From JABDPF01 sp036351055 (GTDB taxonomy: Bacteria; Pseudomonadota; Gammaproteobacteria; Xanthomonadales; SZUA-36), in contig JAZBOH010000208.1 of assembly GCA_036351055.1 (NCBI GenBank), positions 1 to 64,000 of the forward strand: 64,000 nt of DNA, read 5' to 3'. Below, piece by piece: positions 54,732 through 63,840 of the stretch. Numbering within the stretch: the first letter of the stretch is position 1; every line of letters starts with the position of its first letter. Under the pieces are notes generated by a model. The model saw only the letters and a program-made list of their open reading frames with translations, had not been told where the DNA came from and did no database searches. Made by a program: the position numbers and the translations under genes.

Positions 54732-55331
54732 ATGAGCTTCAAAGTCAAAACTCCATCCGCTGGCCTTCTGGCCTCGATACTGGTTTCGGCTATCTTGTTG
54801 TCGGCCTGTGCGCCAAGCGTCAAGGTCCGCAGTGATGCGGCTCCGGACGTGAACCTGTCGCAGTTCCAGACATACAATTTCTTCAGCCAATTGGGCGTGG
54901 AAGATGACGGCTATTCGAGCCTGCTTGGGCAGCATTTCCGTGATGCGGTTTTTTCCGAGATGGATGTCCGGGGTTACAAGATTTCAGAAACACCCCAGTT
55001 GCAGGTCAATGTTTCCATTGGCGCGCAAGACAAGGTAAAAGTGAACACCTACCAGGATCCATACCTGTACGGCGGTGCATATGGGTACAGGGGTTACGGT
55101 TATTACGGCAGCCCCTGGCATGGGGGAGGCACGCGGACCACGGTGCACCAGTATACCGAGGCCAATGTGTACATCGATTTTGTTGACGCCAAGGAACACA
55201 AGCTGGTGTGGCAGGGTGTAGCGACTTTTACCCTGACCGACAAGATGCAGGAACAGATCAGGGAGACCGTGCAACTTACCGTATCGAAGGTGTTCGAGCA
55301 GTTTCCCGTGCCCGCGCCCGGCCAGCAATAA
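54732..55331 (+). CDS. DUF4136 lipoprotein, copy 1
   Basis: The product is ~199 residues from the ATG at 54732, which follows GGGAGCGATCG. A lipobox is seen in SAILLSACAPSVKV. The DUF4136 domain runs from QFQTYNFFSQLGVED to LVWQGVATFTLTDKMQEQIR. A Gly/Tyr-rich loop lies in the middle (GGAYGYRGYGYYGSP). It is an outer- or inner-membrane lipoprotein of unknown role. The next gene encodes a paralogue, and both sit between pgk and pyk, where they look like an insertion into the glycolytic cluster. Confidence 0.85.
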   Translation: MSFKVKTPSAGLLASILVSAILLSACAPSVKVRSDAAPDVNLSQFQTYNFFSQLGVEDDGYSSLLGQHFRDAVFSEMDVRGYKISETPQLQVNVSIGAQDKVKVNTYQDPYLYGGAYGYRGYGYYGSPWHGGGTRTTVHQYTEANVYIDFVDAKEHKLVWQGVATFTLTDKMQEQIRETVQLTVSKVFEQFPVPAPGQQ

Positions 55332-55343
55332 CGGAATAGACCA

Positions 55344-55940
55344 TTGACCAAATACCCTTTCAAGCGGGCCGCCAGGCCCGCTTTAGTTTTATTGTCCGTT
55401 CTCCTGCTGTTGTCGGCCTGCTCTTCGGGTATCGAGGTCAGGAGTGATGTCGATCCCAGGGCGGATTTCAGCCGTTACCAGACATTTGATTTTTTTGACA
55501 CGCTGGGGATCGAAGGCGGCTACAACTCGCCCGTTTTCGGTGAGCATTACCGGGAGGCTATCGCCAACGAGATGACCCGCAGGGGGTACCGTCAATCGGC
55601 TAATCCGGACCTGTACGTCAACGTGACATTCCGCGCTGATGACAAGGTCAAGATGACGTCTTACACCCGGCCCTATATGAGCGGCGCCTACTACGGGCGG
55701 CCGGGTGGGGCATCCTACGGCTCAGCATTGGGTGTCGGCGTCGGTGTCAGTCAGAGGGCGACCAAGGTGACCGAGGCCTCGGTGTTCATCGACCTGGTGG
55801 ATAACGGCACGGACCGCCTGGTCTGGCAGGGTGTTACCGTTGTCGAGGCCAACGACAAGGTGGCCCAGCAGCTCCGTGACGCCATCTACACCTCCGTCAA
55901 CATGGTGTTTGAGCGCTACCCTTATTCAGACGGCCAGTAG
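55344..55940 (+). CDS. DUF4136 lipoprotein, copy 2
   Basis: The 198-residue paralogue of the preceding protein shares a lipobox (LLLLSACSSGIEV) and a matching domain: RYQTFDFFDTLGIEGGYN, MTRRGYRQSANPDLYVNV and LVWQGVTVVEANDKVAQQL. The start is a TTG, with the RBS-like GGAATAG 5 nt upstream; no ATG gives a signal. The mid-region Gly-rich loop is shorter than in copy 1. The pair probably arose by tandem duplication and are cotranscribed. The function is unknown. Pyruvate kinase follows after ~125 bp. Confidence 0.83.
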   Translation: MTKYPFKRAARPALVLLSVLLLLSACSSGIEVRSDVDPRADFSRYQTFDFFDTLGIEGGYNSPVFGEHYREAIANEMTRRGYRQSANPDLYVNVTFRADDKVKMTSYTRPYMSGAYYGRPGGASYGSALGVGVGVSQRATKVTEASVFIDLVDNGTDRLVWQGVTVVEANDKVAQQLRDAIYTSVNMVFERYPYSDGQ

Positions 55941-56066
55941 GCCGCCTGGCCCCGTATCCGTTTCAACCGGATATCCCCTGCCTGGTTCAGGGCCCATGGG
56001 TCGCTACACCTTTCTTTGGTAAAAAGATACCCTTTCTGTCATCAATTGCCTTTATAATCGCACGCC

Positions 56067-57554
56067 ATGAATGTAGACATCAGCAAGAATGTAAGCCACA
56101 GGCGGCGGACCAAGATCATTGCGACCATGGGCCCCGGAACCGACGACCGCGAAGTTCTGGAGGGCCTGATCCGCGCCGGAGTCGATGTATTCCGGCTGAA
56201 CATGTCACATGGCGATCCGGAGCAGCATGTGCGCCGCGCCCGCATGGTGCGGGAGGTTTCCAAGCAGCTTAGCTGGCAGGTGGCGATCCTTGTCGACCTG
56301 CAGGGGCCAAAAATCCGCGTCGAGTCATTCCGGGAAGGAAGTGTGGAGCTGGAAAGCGGTGATCACTTTACCCTTGACGCGGACAGACCCGAACTACCCG
56401 GCGACCGACACCGTGTCGGCGTCAGCTACTCCGGCTTGCCAAACGACGTTTCACCCGGTGATACGCTATTGCTGGACGATGGCCTGATATCAATGCAGGT
56501 CCAGTCGATCCGTGGCGGGCAGGTCCAGTGCCTGGTCGAAAACGGCGGCAAGCTTTCCGACCGAAAAGGCTTGAACCTGCATGGCGGCGGGCTCTCCATC
56601 GCCGGCCTGGCTGAACATGATTTTCCCAATATCGAACTGGCTGCGGAAATGGGCGCTGACTACGTTGCCGTTTCATTTGTCAGCAACGCGGAAGACATCG
56701 AACATGCCCGCAGGCTGCTGCGCAAAGCAGGCAGTGAAGCCGCCTTGATAGCCAAGGTCGAGCGCATGGAGGCGATCGAGAACCTGGAGGAGATCTGTGA
56801 GGCTGCCGATGCGATCATGGTGGCCAGGGGTGACCTGGGGGTCGAAATCGGTGACGAGGAGTTGCCCGGTTTACAAAAGCACATCATTCGAACGGCCATC
56901 AGGCACAACCGGATCACGGCCACCGCAACACAGATGATGCAGTCCATGATCGAAAACCCCATTCCGACCCGGGCCGAGGTGCTCGACGTGGCGAACGCGG
57001 TACTCGATGGCACCGATGCCGTCATGTTGTCGGCCGAAACGGCCGTCGGAAAACACCCGGTCAAAGTGATCGAGGCGATGAATCGCATTTGCCTGGGCGC
57101 CGAGCGGCATTTCGAGTCGGAAGGCGGCGGGGACTGCAGCCATCTGAATATCCGTTTCGAACGGATCGACCAAGCCATCGCGATGGCTGCCATGTTCCTT
57201 GCGACCAATGTCTCTGTTCAGGCCATCGTCGCGCTGACAGAATCGGGTTCAACCGCCCAGTGGTTGTCCCGTATCCAGTCTGCTGTGCCGATTTTTGCAT
57301 TTTCCACCAATGAAAGAAGTCGCAGGCGGATGGCCATGTTTCGCGATGTCTTTCCCGTCAAGCAGGTGATGGACAGTGATGACGCCGACAAGGTCGTGTC
57401 AGAGGCCCTGAAAACCCTGATGGCGCATGGCGCCGTAAAAGAAAACGACCGCGTTCTGGTCACCATGGGTGACCAGATGTGCCGGTCGGGTGGAACCAAT
57501 ACACTTCGTTTCGTAAAGCTGGATGCGGCGGAAAGAGCCCGCTACGGCATTTGA
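56067..57554 (+). CDS. pyk: Pyruvate kinase
   Basis: The 495-residue enzyme makes pyruvate and ATP from PEP. It starts KIIATMGPGTDDREVLEGLI and shows NMSHGDPEQHVRRARMVREV, the Lys region LIAKVERMEAIENLEEICEA and MVARGDLGVEIGDEELPGLQ, with ITATATQMMQSMIENPIPTR also conserved. The C-terminal allosteric domain is complete. It is slightly longer than E. coli PykF (470) or PykA (480). It lies 9 nt before aceE, so pyruvate supply and its oxidation are probably co-expressed. Confidence 0.97.
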   Translation: MNVDISKNVSHRRRTKIIATMGPGTDDREVLEGLIRAGVDVFRLNMSHGDPEQHVRRARMVREVSKQLSWQVAILVDLQGPKIRVESFREGSVELESGDHFTLDADRPELPGDRHRVGVSYSGLPNDVSPGDTLLLDDGLISMQVQSIRGGQVQCLVENGGKLSDRKGLNLHGGGLSIAGLAEHDFPNIELAAEMGADYVAVSFVSNAEDIEHARRLLRKAGSEAALIAKVERMEAIENLEEICEAADAIMVARGDLGVEIGDEELPGLQKHIIRTAIRHNRITATATQMMQSMIENPIPTRAEVLDVANAVLDGTDAVMLSAETAVGKHPVKVIEAMNRICLGAERHFESEGGGDCSHLNIRFERIDQAIAMAAMFLATNVSVQAIVALTESGSTAQWLSRIQSAVPIFAFSTNERSRRRMAMFRDVFPVKQVMDSDDADKVVSEALKTLMAHGAVKENDRVLVTMGDQMCRSGGTNTLRFVKLDAAERARYGI

Positions 57555-57563
57555 GGAAACCAG

Positions 57564-60236
57564 ATGAACCAGGATATCGACAAAACTAAAAACGATTCCG
57601 ACCAGGAAGAAACAAGAGAGTGGCTTGAATCGCTGCAGGCGGTTATCGAGCGCGAGGGCCCGGAGCGGGCGCATTACCTCATTGAGCATCTCGTGGAATA
57701 TACCCGCCGCTCTGGCGGTTACCTGCCATACAAGGCGACCACGGCCTATATCAACACCATTCCAGCGCAGCTTGGCAAGAAACACCCGGGTAATAACGAA
57801 CTGGAACGCCGCATCAAATCGCTGATCCGCTGGAACGCCATGGCGACGGTCGTGCGTGCCGGCAAGCGGGGTGGAGAACTGGGCGGCCACATCGCCAGTT
57901 TTGCCTCGGCCGCCAGCCTTTACGACGTTGGTTTCAACCATTTTTTCCGGGGGCCGGACCACCCGGGCGGCGGCGACCTGGTTTACATCCAAGGTCACTC
58001 GTCCCCTGGCATTTATGCCCGCTCCTACCTCGAAGGGCGTATCAGCGAAGAGCAGCTGGACAGCTTCCGCGAGGAATCAGACGGCAACGGTCTGAGTTCT
58101 TACCCACACCCCTGGCTGATGCCCGATTACTGGCAACTGCCCACCGTTTCCATGGGGCTCGGCCCGATCATGGCGATCTACCAGGCGCGTTTCCTGAAAT
58201 ACCTGCATAACCGCGGCATCGCCGACACATCCGACCGCAAGGTCTGGTGTTTCATGGGTGACGGCGAATCCGACGAGCCGGAATCCCTGGGTGCGATATC
58301 ACTCGCGGGGCGGGAGAAGCTGGATAACCTGATTTTCGTGATCAACTGCAACTTGCAGCGACTGGACGGCCCGGTGCGCGGCAACGGCAAGATCATCCAG
58401 GAACTGGAAGGTGTATTCCGCGGCGCGGGCTGGCGCGTGATCAAGGTGATCTGGGGTTCGTACTGGGACAAACTGTTCGCCAAGGACAAGGATGGCCTGT
58501 TGCGTCAGCGCATGGAAGAAGCCGTTGACGGCGACTACCAGAATTACAAGGCCAAGGGTGGCGCGTACACGCGTGAGCACTTCTTCGGCAAGTACCCCGA
58601 GTTGCGCGACATGGTTGCCACCATGAGCGACCAGGACATCTGGCGCTTGAACCGTGGCGGGCACGATCCGCATAAGATCTATGCGGCCTATGCTTCCGCC
58701 GTGGCTTCACCGGAACAGCCGACCGTGATCCTGGCCAAGACCGTCAAAGGCTATGGCATGGGCCTGGCAGGAGAGGCCCAGAACATAACGCACCAGCAAA
58801 AGAAGATGGATATCGATTCGATCCGCCAGTTCCGTGACCGTTTCGGCGTACCGGTGCCGGACGAAGAGCTGGAAAATGTTCCGTACTACCACCCGGGTGA
58901 AGACAGCGAGGAAGTTCGCTACCTTCTTGAGCGCCGCAAAGAGCTGGGTGGCTTCATCCCCCAGCGCAGGCGGCAGGACGGTTCCATCGAAGCGCCGGAG
59001 CTTGGCGTGTTCGACACGCTTCTCAAATCTTCGGCTGACCGGGAGTTCAGCACGACGATGGCCTTCGTACGTTCGCTTTCGCTGTTGCTGCGCGACAAGC
59101 GCATCGCGGACCGTATCGTGCCGATCGTGGCCGACGAGGCGCGGACTTTCGGCATGGAGGGCATGTTTCGGCAGCTGGGCATCTACTCGTCCGTGGGGCA
59201 GCTTTACACGCCGGTCGATTCCGACCAGCTCATGTTTTACAAGGAAGACCAGAAAGGCCAGATCCTGCAGGAGGGCATCACCGAGGCCGGCGCCATGTCA
59301 TCCTGGATTGCCGCAGCGACCAGTTACTCTGCTTCCGGCGAGACCATGATTCCGTTTTACATTTTCTATTCGATGTTTGGTTTCCAGCGTATCGGGGATC
59401 TCGCCTGGGCGGCAGGCGACATGCGTGCGCGAGGTTTCCTGATCGGTGGCACGGCTGGGCGTACCACGTTGAATGGTGAAGGCCTTCAACACGAAGACGG
59501 CAATAGCCACATGATCTCGTCCATGATCCCCAACTGCATTTCCTACGATCCGACATTTGCCTACGAACTGGCCGTGATCGTGCAGGACGGCATGCGCCGC
59601 ATGTTCCAGGAAGGTCAGGATGTTTTCTATTACATCACCGTGGAGAACGAGAACTACACGCACCCGGAAATGCCCGCGGGCGCCGAAGAAGGTATCCGCA
59701 AGGGCATGTACCTGTTGCGCCAGGGCGGGGACAGCACGAAGAAAGTACAGTTGCTCGGCAGCGGTGCGATTCTGCGCGAGACGATAGCTGCTGCGAACAT
59801 TCTCGAGCAGGACTTCGGTGTCACGGCGGACGTCTGGAGCGCCACCAGTTTCAGCCAGTTGCGCCGGGACGGTGTTGACAGCGCCCGATGGAGTCGACTG
59901 AACCCGGAGCAAGAACCGAGAGTTCCATGGGTCACGGAGTGCCTGCGCGACCGCCCGGGCCCGGTGGTCGCCGCGTCTGACTATGTGCGGGCGTTTGCAG
60001 ACCAGATCCGTGGCTTCCTGCCGCAGGAGGATTACATCGTCCTGGGCACCGACGGCTTTGGTCGGTCAGATACCCGGGAGAAATTGCGGCGGTTCTTTGA
60101 AGTGGACCGTCACAACATAGCCTATGCCGCGTTGTATGCACTTTACAGGCGTGAATTGCTCAGCGTGGGCGAACTGATTTCGGCCCGCGAATCGCTGGGA
60201 ATCGATCCTGCAAAAGCGAACCCGGTTGATGTATAA
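57564..60236 (+). CDS. aceE: Pyruvate dehydrogenase E1 component, homodimeric type
   Basis: The 890-residue thiamine diphosphate enzyme decarboxylates pyruvate and transfers the acetyl group to E2. It matches E. coli AceE in length (887). TPP-region signatures are CFMGDGESDEPESLGAISLA and FVINCNLQRLDGPVRGNGKI. Later ILQEGITEAGAMSSWIAAAT and LTLNGEGLQHEDGNSH-like sequences (seen as TTLNGEGLQHEDGNSHMISS) are typical of the E1p group. The ATG at 57564 has GAGGAAACC. It is followed by aceF after ~33 nt. Confidence 0.97.
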   Translation: MNQDIDKTKNDSDQEETREWLESLQAVIEREGPERAHYLIEHLVEYTRRSGGYLPYKATTAYINTIPAQLGKKHPGNNELERRIKSLIRWNAMATVVRAGKRGGELGGHIASFASAASLYDVGFNHFFRGPDHPGGGDLVYIQGHSSPGIYARSYLEGRISEEQLDSFREESDGNGLSSYPHPWLMPDYWQLPTVSMGLGPIMAIYQARFLKYLHNRGIADTSDRKVWCFMGDGESDEPESLGAISLAGREKLDNLIFVINCNLQRLDGPVRGNGKIIQELEGVFRGAGWRVIKVIWGSYWDKLFAKDKDGLLRQRMEEAVDGDYQNYKAKGGAYTREHFFGKYPELRDMVATMSDQDIWRLNRGGHDPHKIYAAYASAVASPEQPTVILAKTVKGYGMGLAGEAQNITHQQKKMDIDSIRQFRDRFGVPVPDEELENVPYYHPGEDSEEVRYLLERRKELGGFIPQRRRQDGSIEAPELGVFDTLLKSSADREFSTTMAFVRSLSLLLRDKRIADRIVPIVADEARTFGMEGMFRQLGIYSSVGQLYTPVDSDQLMFYKEDQKGQILQEGITEAGAMSSWIAAATSYSASGETMIPFYIFYSMFGFQRIGDLAWAAGDMRARGFLIGGTAGRTTLNGEGLQHEDGNSHMISSMIPNCISYDPTFAYELAVIVQDGMRRMFQEGQDVFYYITVENENYTHPEMPAGAEEGIRKGMYLLRQGGDSTKKVQLLGSGAILRETIAAANILEQDFGVTADVWSATSFSQLRRDGVDSARWSRLNPEQEPRVPWVTECLRDRPGPVVAASDYVRAFADQIRGFLPQEDYIVLGTDGFGRSDTREKLRRFFEVDRHNIAYAALYALYRRELLSVGELISARESLGIDPAKANPVDV

Positions 60237-60269
60237 GGCCGCGAAACAAGAGAAACAGCGGAGCGGAAT

Positions 60270-61616
60270 GTGAGCAATACGATAGAAATCAAGGTGCCCG
60301 ATATCGGCGATTTCGGCGATATCCCCGTCATCGAGCTGCTGGTTGCCGAAGGGGACAGCGTTGCTGTCGATGACGGCCTGGTGACGCTGGAAAGTGATAA
60401 AGCGACGATGGAAGTCCCGTCGTCTGCCGCTGGCGTGATTCGGGAACTGCGGGTCAAGCTGGATGACACGGTCTCCGAGGGCGACGTGATCGCCGTGCTG
60501 GAAGTATCCGGTGATTCGGCGGCGGGTGACGAGGCGGCCACGCCGGCCGTCGAAGAAAGCCCGCGAGTAGAGGTGCAGGAAGCGGTAAGTGAAAAACCGG
60601 AACAGGTGTCCCGGCCAGAACCGCCCGCTGCAGAGGCGGCGGCGCCAGGCAAGTCGCAGAAACGCGAAACGGGTGCAGCAGCCGCAGACCCGTCCAAGAC
60701 CCCTTATGCCAGCCCTGCGGTACGCAAGTTTTCGCGTGAACTGGGCGTCGACCTCTCCGGTGTACAGGGCACGGGCAGTAAAGGACGCATCACGCGCGAC
60801 GATGTGGCGGGCCATGTCAAGCAGGCCATGAGCAGCGGAGGCCCCAGGGCTGCTGGCGGCGGTATTGGCGGCTTGACACTGGATTTCCCGGAACTGCCGA
60901 AAGTGGATTTCACCCGTTATGGCGAGATCGAGCGGCTGCCCATGACACGAATCCAGAAAATCTCCGCGGCGCACCTGCACCGCAACTGGCTTGGTATTCC
61001 GCATGTCACGCAGAGCGATGAAGCGGACATTACCGACATGGAGGCGTTTCGGCTGGCCAATGCCGATGACGCCAAGGCAAAGGGATTCAAGCTGACGCCG
61101 CTGGTTTTCCTGATCAAGGCCATGGTGGCTTCACTGAAGGCTTTTCCGCGCTTCAACGCCTCGCTTGAAGCGGATGGTGAGAACCTCGTCCTGAAAAAAT
61201 ACTTCAATATCGGGGTAGCCGTGGATACGCCCGACGGGCTGATCGTGCCGGTTATCCGGGACTGCGACCGCAAGGGCATCATGGAACTGGCGGCCGAACT
61301 GGCCGTGACCAGCGCCAAGGCACGCGAAGGAAAACTGAAGCCCCAGGATATCCAGGGTGGCTGTATTTCAATTTCCAGCCTGGGGGGTATTGGCGGCACC
61401 GGTTTCACACCCATTATCAACGCGCCCGAGGTGGCCATCCTGGGTGTCTCGCGGTCCCTGATGAAACCGGTGTGGAACGGCAGTGAGTTCCAGCCGAGAT
61501 TGATGTTGCCCTTGTCCCTGTCGTACGACCACCGGGTGATCGATGGAGCCGCTGCGGCGCGTTTCACGCGTTTCCTGGCCAGTCGACTGGAAGACCTGAG
61601 GCGCTTGACGCTTTAG
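60270..61616 (+). CDS. aceF: Pyruvate dehydrogenase E2 component (dihydrolipoamide acetyltransferase)
   Basis: The 448-residue product has one N-terminal lipoyl domain with the lipoyl Lys in VTLESDKATMEVPSSAAGV. An Ala/Pro/Glu-rich linker follows, then the peripheral subunit-binding domain (ASPAVRKFSRELGVDLSGVQ GTGSKGRI) and the catalytic domain with LPLSLSYDHRVIDGAAAARF (His and Asp of the active site). E. coli AceF has three lipoyl domains and this one has a single copy, a common variation. The start is GTG at 60270. A retropepsin gene follows after 13 nt, then lpdA. Confidence 0.95.
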   Translation: MSNTIEIKVPDIGDFGDIPVIELLVAEGDSVAVDDGLVTLESDKATMEVPSSAAGVIRELRVKLDDTVSEGDVIAVLEVSGDSAAGDEAATPAVEESPRVEVQEAVSEKPEQVSRPEPPAAEAAAPGKSQKRETGAAAADPSKTPYASPAVRKFSRELGVDLSGVQGTGSKGRITRDDVAGHVKQAMSSGGPRAAGGGIGGLTLDFPELPKVDFTRYGEIERLPMTRIQKISAAHLHRNWLGIPHVTQSDEADITDMEAFRLANADDAKAKGFKLTPLVFLIKAMVASLKAFPRFNASLEADGENLVLKKYFNIGVAVDTPDGLIVPVIRDCDRKGIMELAAELAVTSAKAREGKLKPQDIQGGCISISSLGGIGGTGFTPIINAPEVAILGVSRSLMKPVWNGSEFQPRLMLPLSLSYDHRVIDGAAAARFTRFLASRLEDLRRLTL

Positions 61617-61629
61617 GCTGGACGGGTCA

Positions 61630-62157
61630 ATGAATGAACAACCCGGGCCGGCACAGCCTCGTCCACGAGCCGTTCGCTATTTCGCCTGGATCGCCGTGAT
61701 CGGCCTGATGTTCGGACTGACCGCGTTTTACCAGGCCCTGATTCCGGAGCGTGGAGGGCTGGTGCAAAGTACCGGGCAGGGCGGCCAGGCGAAGATCGTG
61801 CTCAAGCAGGATCGCAGCGGTCACTACCGGGTCAGGGGTGAGATCAACGGCCAGGCGGTAAATTTCCTGGTCGACACCGGTGCGACGGACGTTGCGGTTT
61901 CTGATCAGGCGGCGCGGGCGCTGGGCCTGGATTTTGGTCCGCGGGTGGTCGTGATGACCGCGGCTGGTCCGGTAGAGGCCTGGAAGACGCGCCTGGCAAC
62001 CGTGAGCGCCGGCAGCCTGGAACGCGAGAACGTGCGCGCGACCATCACGCCGGGGTTGGGCGGTGAAGCCCTGCTCGGCATGAGTTTCTTGCGCCATTAC
62101 AGCATTCGCCAACAGGGCGACGAACTGGTGATCGAGAGCGCCGGTCGGAATGACTGA
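61630..62157 (+). CDS. Retropepsin-like aspartic protease (clan AA, TIGR02281-type)
   Basis: The 175-residue protein has an N-terminal membrane helix (residues ~18-38, FAWIAVIGLMFGLTAFYQAL). A single retropepsin domain follows with the catalytic Asp-Thr-Gly at residues 82-84 in VNFLVDTGATDVAVS, and a downstream flap-like segment ends at LLGMSFLRHY. A single DTG means that dimerisation is needed for activity. It is anchored in the inner membrane, with its domain outside or inside depending on topology. It sits between aceF and lpdA, 13 nt from each, so it is cotranscribed with the PDH complex. The substrate is unknown. Confidence 0.85.
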   Translation: MNEQPGPAQPRPRAVRYFAWIAVIGLMFGLTAFYQALIPERGGLVQSTGQGGQAKIVLKQDRSGHYRVRGEINGQAVNFLVDTGATDVAVSDQAARALGLDFGPRVVVMTAAGPVEAWKTRLATVSAGSLERENVRATITPGLGGEALLGMSFLRHYSIRQQGDELVIESAGRND

Positions 62158-62170
62158 GGAATCGTAAAGA

Positions 62171-63592
62171 GTGAACGAAAAATCTGCCTTCGAATTTGAC
62201 GTACTGGTCATTGGCGCCGGTCCGGGTGGTTACACCGCTGCTTTCCGTGCGGCGGACCTCGGCCTGAACGTCGCCCTGGTCGAGCGCTTTGATGCGCTTG
62301 GCGGAGTCTGCCTTAACGTGGGCTGTATTCCGTCCAAAGCACTGCTGCACACGGCCGCCGTGATCGAGGAAGCCGCGGCCATGGAAAAGCACGGTGTCAG
62401 CTTCGGCGCGCCGGTCATCGACATCGACAAGCTGCGTGCTTTCAAAGATGGCGTGGTCAAAAAACTCACCGGCGGACTGGCCGGCATGGCCAGGCAGCGC
62501 AAGGTGGAAGTGATCCAGGGCCTGGCAGAATTTACTGGTAGTCATGAAGTAGAGATCAACACCGGCGACGCGGCGCGTCGGCTTACCTTCAACAACGCCA
62601 TTGTCGCAGTGGGTTCCCGTTCACTGGAACTGCCCAATATGCCCTGGGGAGATCCGCGGCTGATGGATTCAACGGCGGCGCTGACCCTCGAGGAAATTCC
62701 CGGGCGCTTGCTGGTGGTTGGCGGCGGCATCATCGGGCTGGAGATGGCCTGTGTATACGATGCGCTGGGCAGCGAGGTCACGGTGGTTGAACTGACGGCA
62801 GGATTGATGCCGGGCTGCGACGCCGACCTGGTCCGCCCCCTGGAACGTCGTATCAAAAAGCGTTACAAGGCGATCCACCTTGAGACCAGGGTGACCGGGG
62901 TCGACGTCGCTGACGATGCACTGGTCGCCCATTTCGAGGGGAAGCATGAGGGATCAGAGAAATTCGACCGGGTCCTGGTAGCCGTGGGCCGCTCGCCGAA
63001 TGGCAAACGGGTCAATGCCGAAGCCGCCGGCGTCGAGGTTGATGAACGGGGTTTCATCGAGGTCGATAAGCAGATGCGGACCAATGTGCCGCATATTTTC
63101 GCCATCGGTGACGTGGTTGGCCAGCCGATGCTGGCGCACAAGGCAACCCACGAGGGTAAAGTGGCTGCCGAAGTCTGTGCAGGCGAAAACAGCGCTTTCG
63201 ATGCACGCGTGATCCCCTCGGTAGCCTATACGGACCCGGAAATCGCCTGGGTTGGCATGACCGAGGCAGAAGCGAAGGAAAACAGCATGGACTACGGGGT
63301 GGGCAAATTCCCCTGGGCAGCCAGTGGTCGCGCCCTGGGCAATGACCGGACCGAAGGTTTCACCAAACTGCTCTTTGACAACAAGACGTCACGCATTATC
63401 GGCGCCGGAATCGCCGGGCCCCATGCAGGTGACCTGATCGCCGAATGCGCCCTGGCCATCGAAATAGGTGCCGAAGCCGGGGACATCGGCCTGACCGTGC
63501 ACCCGCACCCGACGCTTTCCGAAACCGTGGCCCTGGCTGCCGAGGTCTTCGAAGGCACCGTCACCGACCTTTACATCCCGAAAAAGAAATGA
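62171..63592 (+). CDS. lpdA: Dihydrolipoyl dehydrogenase (E3)
   Basis: The 473-residue flavoenzyme reoxidises the dihydrolipoyl groups of E2 with NAD+. It shows VIGAGPGGYTAAFRAADLGL, the redox disulfide in GGVCLNVGCIPSKAL (Cys47 and Cys52), GGGIIGLEMACVYDALGSEV for NAD binding and the C-terminal active-site His region HPHPTLSETV. No N-terminal lipoyl domain is present. The start is GTG at 62171, 13 nt after the retropepsin stop. It also serves 2-oxoglutarate dehydrogenase and glycine cleavage in most relatives. Confidence 0.97.
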   Translation: MNEKSAFEFDVLVIGAGPGGYTAAFRAADLGLNVALVERFDALGGVCLNVGCIPSKALLHTAAVIEEAAAMEKHGVSFGAPVIDIDKLRAFKDGVVKKLTGGLAGMARQRKVEVIQGLAEFTGSHEVEINTGDAARRLTFNNAIVAVGSRSLELPNMPWGDPRLMDSTAALTLEEIPGRLLVVGGGIIGLEMACVYDALGSEVTVVELTAGLMPGCDADLVRPLERRIKKRYKAIHLETRVTGVDVADDALVAHFEGKHEGSEKFDRVLVAVGRSPNGKRVNAEAAGVEVDERGFIEVDKQMRTNVPHIFAIGDVVGQPMLAHKATHEGKVAAEVCAGENSAFDARVIPSVAYTDPEIAWVGMTEAEAKENSMDYGVGKFPWAASGRALGNDRTEGFTKLLFDNKTSRIIGAGIAGPHAGDLIAECALAIEIGAEAGDIGLTVHPHPTLSETVALAAEVFEGTVTDLYIPKKK

Positions 63593-63610
63593 ACAAAGAA
63601 CCCGGGATGT

Positions 63611-63684
63611 CTGGGGTCAGAGCAAAAAACACTTTTTTAGAAATCGTGGGCAAGGCATGAACCGGGTTTTTACTCTGACCCCGG
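63611..63684. repeat. Palindromic repeat of the GGGGTCAGAG type
   Basis: GGGGTCAGAGCAAAAAAC (63613-63630) reappears as the reverse complement, GTTTTTACTCTGACCCC, at 63666-63682, with a ~35-bp middle. The GGGGTCAGAGTAAAAA pattern is common in environmental genomes beside REP-associated Y1 transposase genes. No such gene is in the window, so this would be a non-autonomous copy. It could also terminate the lpdA transcript. Confidence 0.7.
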
Positions 63685-63701
63685 TTCTTCGAGATTAACG
63701 G

Positions 63702-63729
63702 TTGCATTAACCTTGGAAATTACTTAAAT
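63702..63729 (+). promoter_or_regulatory. Probable promoter of the leader-carbamoyltransferase transcript
   Basis: TTGCAT (63702-63707) and TTAAAT (63724-63729) are separated by 16 nt and lie 9 nt before the leader ATG at 63738. It is the only good promoter in this gap. Confidence 0.5.
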
Positions 63730-63737
63730 TCAAGCGC

Positions 63738-63818
63738 ATGATCAAATTACGGGCAAACAACGGTTTTCGCCACCTGCGCCGACGCCGGACGAATACTCCG
63801 GGCTGGGTTGCCATGTAG
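63738..63818 (+). CDS. Arginine-rich leader peptide (putative attenuator sensor)
   Basis: A 26-codon reading frame begins with ATG and ends with TAG. It reads MIKLRANNGFRHLRRRRTNT then PGWVAM, with six Arg codons: one early, one at position 11, and four consecutive (CGC CGA CGC CGG) at 63777-63788. Its own codons for Arg15-17 and the following Thr form one arm of a hairpin (CCGGA 63785-63789 with TCCGG 63797-63801). The codons for Gly22-Val24 (GGCTGGGTT, 63801-63809) are identical to the 3' arm of the terminator downstream. The arrangement is that of a leader peptide whose translation gates a terminator. The RBS is weak. Confidence 0.7.
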   Translation: MIKLRANNGFRHLRRRRTNTPGWVAM

Positions 63819-63840
63819 GTCATAAAAGTAGATTCACTAG

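Noticed and set aside
63738..63818. Histidine leader rather than arginine leader
   Set aside because: Only one His codon occurs in the peptide, against six Arg codons including a run of four, and the gene after it belongs to arginine synthesis.
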